This document shows, in pieces, positions 41,586 through 42,385 of a stretch of DNA of 42,385 nt (the first letter of the stretch is position 1; every line of letters begins with the position of its first letter). The position numbers were made by a program, and so were the translations under genes. This stretch comes from Reclinomonas americana ATCC 50394. Its lineage: Eukaryota > Jakobida > Jakobea > Jakobida. Under the pieces are notes generated by a model, which ran no database searches, was not told where the DNA came from, and worked only from the letters and a program-made list of their open reading frames with translations. The stretch is taken from assembly GCA_048213135.1 (NCBI GenBank), contig PS015504.1, positions 60,505-102,889 on the forward strand, given 5' to 3'.

Positions 41586-42385
41586 ATGTTGTCGCGCGTG
41601 TTGCGTCGGGCGTTCAGTGATGCCGCGTTTGCGGCAAGTGTCTATGAGTTGCATTCATGCACACACGCACACACACACACACACTCTCTTCTGCATTGTT
41701 CCCTCACACTGAGGTGCTATGCAGTCATCCGATGCGTCGCGCTCCCGGACCTCATCTCTCCAAACATGAGACGGCCGCGGTGATTCTGCGCTATCCCGCC
41801 GTGCAGCGCGCCATGGAAGACGAGAGCAGACGCACTGGCAAGTCGCTGGCACAAGTGGAGAAGGAGTTGTGTGTGTGTGTGATTGCGTGTGTGCATTCTT
41901 GTGCCTCATCATCTCCCCCGTCCTCGCAGATCGCGCGATGCACTGCTGTTCATGGTCGCTGAGCCACGCATGGCACACATTCGTGTCATCTTCTATGTGC
42001 TGGTGAGGAGATGTGTGTGTATGTGATGTGCGACTGGAGTGTGCGGACGGCTCACATGCTGCGGGAATCCACCAGCGCAAGGTCATTCGCCGCATGTTCT
42101 CCAGCATCCATGTCGATCGCGAGGGCGCCACGCAGGTGTGTGGCAGGCGAGAGGGGTGATGCGGAGAAAGAGAGAATGAGTTGTCTCACGCTGCCGGTAG
42201 ATTCGTGCCGCACTCGAACGAGCCCCGATTGTGCTGCTGCCGACCCACAAGGTCAGTTGTCTGTCTCGTGGACGACGCTCCACGCTGCTTGTTGTTGGCT
42301 CAAGTGACTCGCACAGGCGCACATGGACTATCTGATCATGCCTTGGACGCTGGTCACGGAGGCTGGCATCGAGTGCCCCGTGTGC
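41586..42385 (+). CDS. GNPAT-like dihydroxyacetone-phosphate/glycerol-3-phosphate acyltransferase (3' end beyond window)
   Basis: Exons 41586-41639, 41714-41865, 41930-42002, 42076-42135, 42201-42251 and 42317 to the window edge join in phase. The reading frame includes YPAVQRAMEDESRRTGKSL, FYVLRKVIRRMFSSIHVDRE, then RAPIVLLPTHKAHMDYLIMPW. The catalytic HX4D motif is present as HKAHMD, split by an intron between Lys and Ala. The segment before it, and its spacing, resemble animal GNPAT, the peroxisomal enzyme that starts ether-lipid synthesis. Membrane GPAT of the PlsB class is the alternative. The N-terminus (MLSRVLRRAF) is Arg-rich and could be a mitochondrial or other targeting peptide. 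The gene starts only 69 bp after the preceding stop on the same strand. Confidence 0.85.

Overview
This is a eukaryotic nuclear window, GC-rich and gene-dense, read as about eleven intron-rich protein genes on both strands. Introns are mostly 35 to 230 nt with GT..AG ends (donors often GTGCGT or GTTGCG, acceptors CAG or TAG). A few are 0.4 to 1 kb and made of pyrimidine-rich or minisatellite DNA. There are four N gaps (2568-3501, 6911-7080, 25423-26143, 36007-36545). I saw no bacterial operon, transposon, CRISPR array, tRNA or rRNA. The gene set (CHFR, LST8, a translin-associated factor X-interacting protein 1-like protein, a BLTP3/UHRF1BP1-type chorein protein, a GNPAT-like acyltransferase) fits a unicellular, probably flagellated protist, perhaps near opisthokonts. 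I cannot name the species.

Layout: (+) ARM-repeat/TPR protein 206-5146; (-) CHFR-type E3 ubiquitin ligase 5288-7533; (+) PLP-dependent class V aminotransferase-fold enzyme, Egt2/isopenicillin N epimerase-like, 7622-9170; (-) EF-hand orphan 9271 to about 12540, perhaps reaching 13.99 kb; (+) LST8 14490-17020, first exon unresolved; (+) UMP-CMP/adenylate kinase with a myristoylation-type N-terminus 17171-18117; (+) TSNAXIP1-like coiled-coil protein 19133-23472; (+) secreted orphan 23979-26937; (-) BLTP3-like lipid-transfer protein with a PH domain 27059-35593; (+) coiled-coil orphan, 5' end in or before a gap, 36610-41516; (+) GNPAT-like acyltransferase 41586 to the window edge.

Intergenic distances are small: convergent pairs are 100 to 141 bp apart, one divergent pair shares 88 bp, and two tandem genes are 69 bp apart. 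The genes do not form one pathway. They are mixed housekeeping functions: TOR signalling (LST8), mitotic checkpoint/ubiquitin (CHFR), ether-lipid synthesis (GNPAT-like), membrane lipid transfer (BLTP3-like), nucleotide metabolism (kinase) and cilium-associated (TSNAXIP1-like). Exon models were built by hand, joining exons so that reading phase and, where a family is recognised, conserved sequence are preserved. No similarity search was run, and family names come from remembered motifs. I found no convincing evidence for a wholly new biological system. The best leads are unusual domain combinations, the dual-acylation N-terminus on the kinase, and strand-biased pyrimidine/minisatellite introns.
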